Below are positions 62,587 through 64,000 of a stretch of DNA of 64,000 bases, one piece after another. The stretch lies in assembly GCA_024636935.1 (NCBI GenBank), contig JAGXGC010000019.1, forward strand, positions 1 through 64,000, in the 5' to 3' direction. The translations under genes were made by a program, and so were the position numbers. Source of the DNA: Sideroxydans sp. Its GTDB lineage: Bacteria; Pseudomonadota; Gammaproteobacteria; Burkholderiales; Gallionellaceae. A model generated the notes under the pieces. That model was given only the letters and a program-made list of their open reading frames with translations. It had not been told where the DNA came from and searched no databases. Within the stretch, counting starts at the first letter, position 1. Each line of letters opens with the position of its first letter.

Positions 62587-63156
62587 ATGAAGAAAACACT
62601 GTTGCTTACCGCCTTGTTCGTAATTTCCGCCCCCGCAATGGCCGACAAACTTGATAAATACCGTGAAGAGAGCCGCGCCGTAGTAGGCCCTTTCATGCAA
62701 CAACTAATGGCTGAGAACAAAAAGGCCGTAATGGAAGGCGGCCCAGAATCCGCCATCAAGGTATGCAAAGAGATTGCGCCAAAATTGGCTGGTGACATCT
62801 CCCGCCAGCAAGGTATCAAGCTGACGCGCGTCTCGGACAAGGTGCGCAACCCTATGCTGGGCACCCCTGATGCTTGGGAACAGAAGGCACTCAAGAAGAT
62901 GGCGAAGCAGTTGGCCAAAGGCGCGAAGCCTGAGACGCTGGAAGTCGCCGAGATCGTGAAAGAGCCGAACGGCAAATACCTGCGTTACATGAAGGGTATC
63001 GTGCTGCAACCCGGCTGCGTCGCTTGTCACGGCAGCAAGGACGAGATATCCCCCGCCGTTCAGGCTCGTCTCGCCGAAGAATATCCGCATGACCAAGCCA
63101 CCGGCTACAAGCCAGGCCAGTTGCGCGGCGGTGTGAGCATCAAACGTCCGCTGTAA
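62587..63156 (+). CDS. DUF3365-type periplasmic c-type haem protein
   Basis: A 189-residue exported protein. The signal peptide MKKTLLLTALFVISAPAMA ends at residue 19. The body matches the Tll0287-like DUF3365 family (RVSDKVRNPMLGTPDAWEQKAL), and the haem motif CVACH is at 144-148, followed by PGQLRGGVSIKRPL, the usual family ending. The family is linked to redox sensing or electron transfer. AAGGAG stands just upstream of the ATG. It lies 22 bases before the copper ATPase gene. Confidence 0.88.
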   Translation: MKKTLLLTALFVISAPAMADKLDKYREESRAVVGPFMQQLMAENKKAVMEGGPESAIKVCKEIAPKLAGDISRQQGIKLTRVSDKVRNPMLGTPDAWEQKALKKMAKQLAKGAKPETLEVAEIVKEPNGKYLRYMKGIVLQPGCVACHGSKDEISPAVQARLAEEYPHDQATGYKPGQLRGGVSIKRPL

Positions 63157-63178
63157 ATCGTGGTAGATTCGGCGTGAC

Positions 63179-64000
63179 ATGACTGAAAAGACAGAACACG
63201 CCGAATTGCAGATCGCCGGGATGCGTTGCGCATCCTGCTCTGCGCGCCTAGAAAAATCCCTCAACGAACTCCCCGATGTCACCGCCGTGGTGAACATCGC
63301 CACCGAAAAAGCTAGCCTTACCTACGACCCGGCACGTATCGATCTGGAAGCCATTCTCGAGACCGTGCGCCATACCGGTTTTGACGCCCATCCCGCGCGC
63401 GACTTCGCCGCCGAGAAAGCAGATCGCATGTCAGTTCTGAAACATGAACGCAATCTGTTCTTCGTCTCGCTACTGCTGACACTGCCCCTGATCGGCGAGA
63501 TGGTGCTGATGTTCGCTGGTATTCATCTGATGATGCCGCTATGGGCGCAATGGTTGCTCGCCACACCGGTGCAATTCTGGGCCGGGGCGCGCTTCTATCA
63601 AGGCGCTTGGGCGGCATTGCGCAGCGGCGGCAGCAATATGGATGTGCTGGTCGCACTCGGCACCAGTGCCGCCTATTTTATGAGTGTTGCAGTTTGGCTG
63701 CTCGGGCTGGATCAGCCGGTGTATTTCGAAGCCAGTGCCACGCTGATCACCTTGGTGCTGATGGGTAAATTGCTGGAAGCAGGCGCCAAGGGCAAAGCCT
63801 CGGCAGCACTGGAAGCCCTGATCAACCTGCAACCCAAGATCGCGCATACCGAACGCAACGGTGAGCTACTCGACGTCTCCGCCGGTTCACTGCGTCCTGA
63901 AGACATCTATATCGTGCGTCCCGGCGAGAGTGTGCCGGTGGACGGTATCGTGCTGGAAGGTGAATCGAGCATCGACGAAGCCATGCTCACCGGTGAAAGT
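63179..64000 (+). CDS. copA: Copper-translocating P1B-type ATPase (partial)
   Basis: The first 274 codons of a P1B ATPase running off the window's right edge. The N-terminal heavy-metal domain has GMRCASCSARLEKSL with Cys17 and Cys20. Membrane segments follow at about 91-110, 120-140, 155-175 and 185-203, and the actuator domain ends in the TGES motif at the last bases. The family pumps Cu(I) out of the cytoplasm, either for detoxification or to supply copper for oxidases. The CPC motif and phosphorylation site are beyond the window. Confidence 0.9.
   Translation, partial: MTEKTEHAELQIAGMRCASCSARLEKSLNELPDVTAVVNIATEKASLTYDPARIDLEAILETVRHTGFDAHPARDFAAEKADRMSVLKHERNLFFVSLLLTLPLIGEMVLMFAGIHLMMPLWAQWLLATPVQFWAGARFYQGAWAALRSGGSNMDVLVALGTSAAYFMSVAVWLLGLDQPVYFEASATLITLVLMGKLLEAGAKGKASAALEALINLQPKIAHTERNGELLDVSAGSLRPEDIYIVRPGESVPVDGIVLEGESSIDEAMLTGES

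Overview
The window is a piece of a betaproteobacterial chromosome. The protein families and operon orders (rimP-nusA-infB-rbfA-truB-rpsO-pnp, scpA-scpB-trpS, a long-form TrpS, a MASE1-PAS-GGDEF-EAL protein, HD-GYP and HDOD proteins, a bacteriohemerythrin, small haem proteins) suggest a free-living, redox-active freshwater member of the Nitrosomonadales, perhaps near the Gallionellaceae. That placement is inferred from gene content read by eye; no 16S rRNA gene is present.

The first 11.6 kb is accessory DNA. Positions 1-3581 are the right end of one integrated element: a leftward tyrosine integrase and a translationally coupled three-gene operon headed by a helix-turn-helix protein. Positions 3641-11379 are a second element of P4-satellite type: a P4-like integrase, an AlpA-like regulator, a primase/superfamily 3 helicase, and a cargo end of small unfamiliar genes (zinc-ribbon proteins, a tiny membrane protein, an HGG-motif protein, a secreted protein and a decayed gene copy). 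Both elements abut 3' ends of a tRNA-Ser(GGA) gene. Three such ends lie in one orientation at 3582-3640, 11366-11379 and 11530-11546, the last two each followed by a copy of the same terminator. This records repeated insertion at one tRNA. The intact tRNA is not in the window.

From 11648 to 36118 the chromosome carries a decayed SBP-EAL gene, ppsR, a SpoU-type RNA methylase, scpB-scpA-trpS, an M50 protease, a Sua5/YciO protein, a PHP phosphatase, rnfH-ratA, smpB-msrA, a c-di-GMP enzyme, pntAB, tonB-exbB-exbD, mutL, a DAHP synthase gene, miaA, and a signalling group of hemerythrin, PAS/GAF/HD-GYP and HDOD proteins.

From 36174 to 43316 there is a nearly complete L-Ara4N lipid A modification operon (arnT, one small flippase-like gene, arnB, arnC, and arnA split into formyltransferase and decarboxylase genes, then arnD). 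After it come xseA, a nucleotidyltransferase, tRNA-His, tRNA-Arg and tRNA-Pro, pgsA, uvrC, a uracil-DNA glycosylase-like gene, and the pnp/rpsO/truB/rbfA/infB/nusA/rimP block with an attenuator-like leader.

From 57905 to 61708 lies a methylthioadenosine salvage cluster, mtnP-class II aldolase-apt-mtnA, interrupted by an AT-rich exonuclease/phosphatase-family gene. The aldolase resembles fuculose-phosphate aldolase rather than MtnB, which points to the DHAP shunt. The window ends with three small haem or membrane proteins and the start of a copper P-type ATPase.
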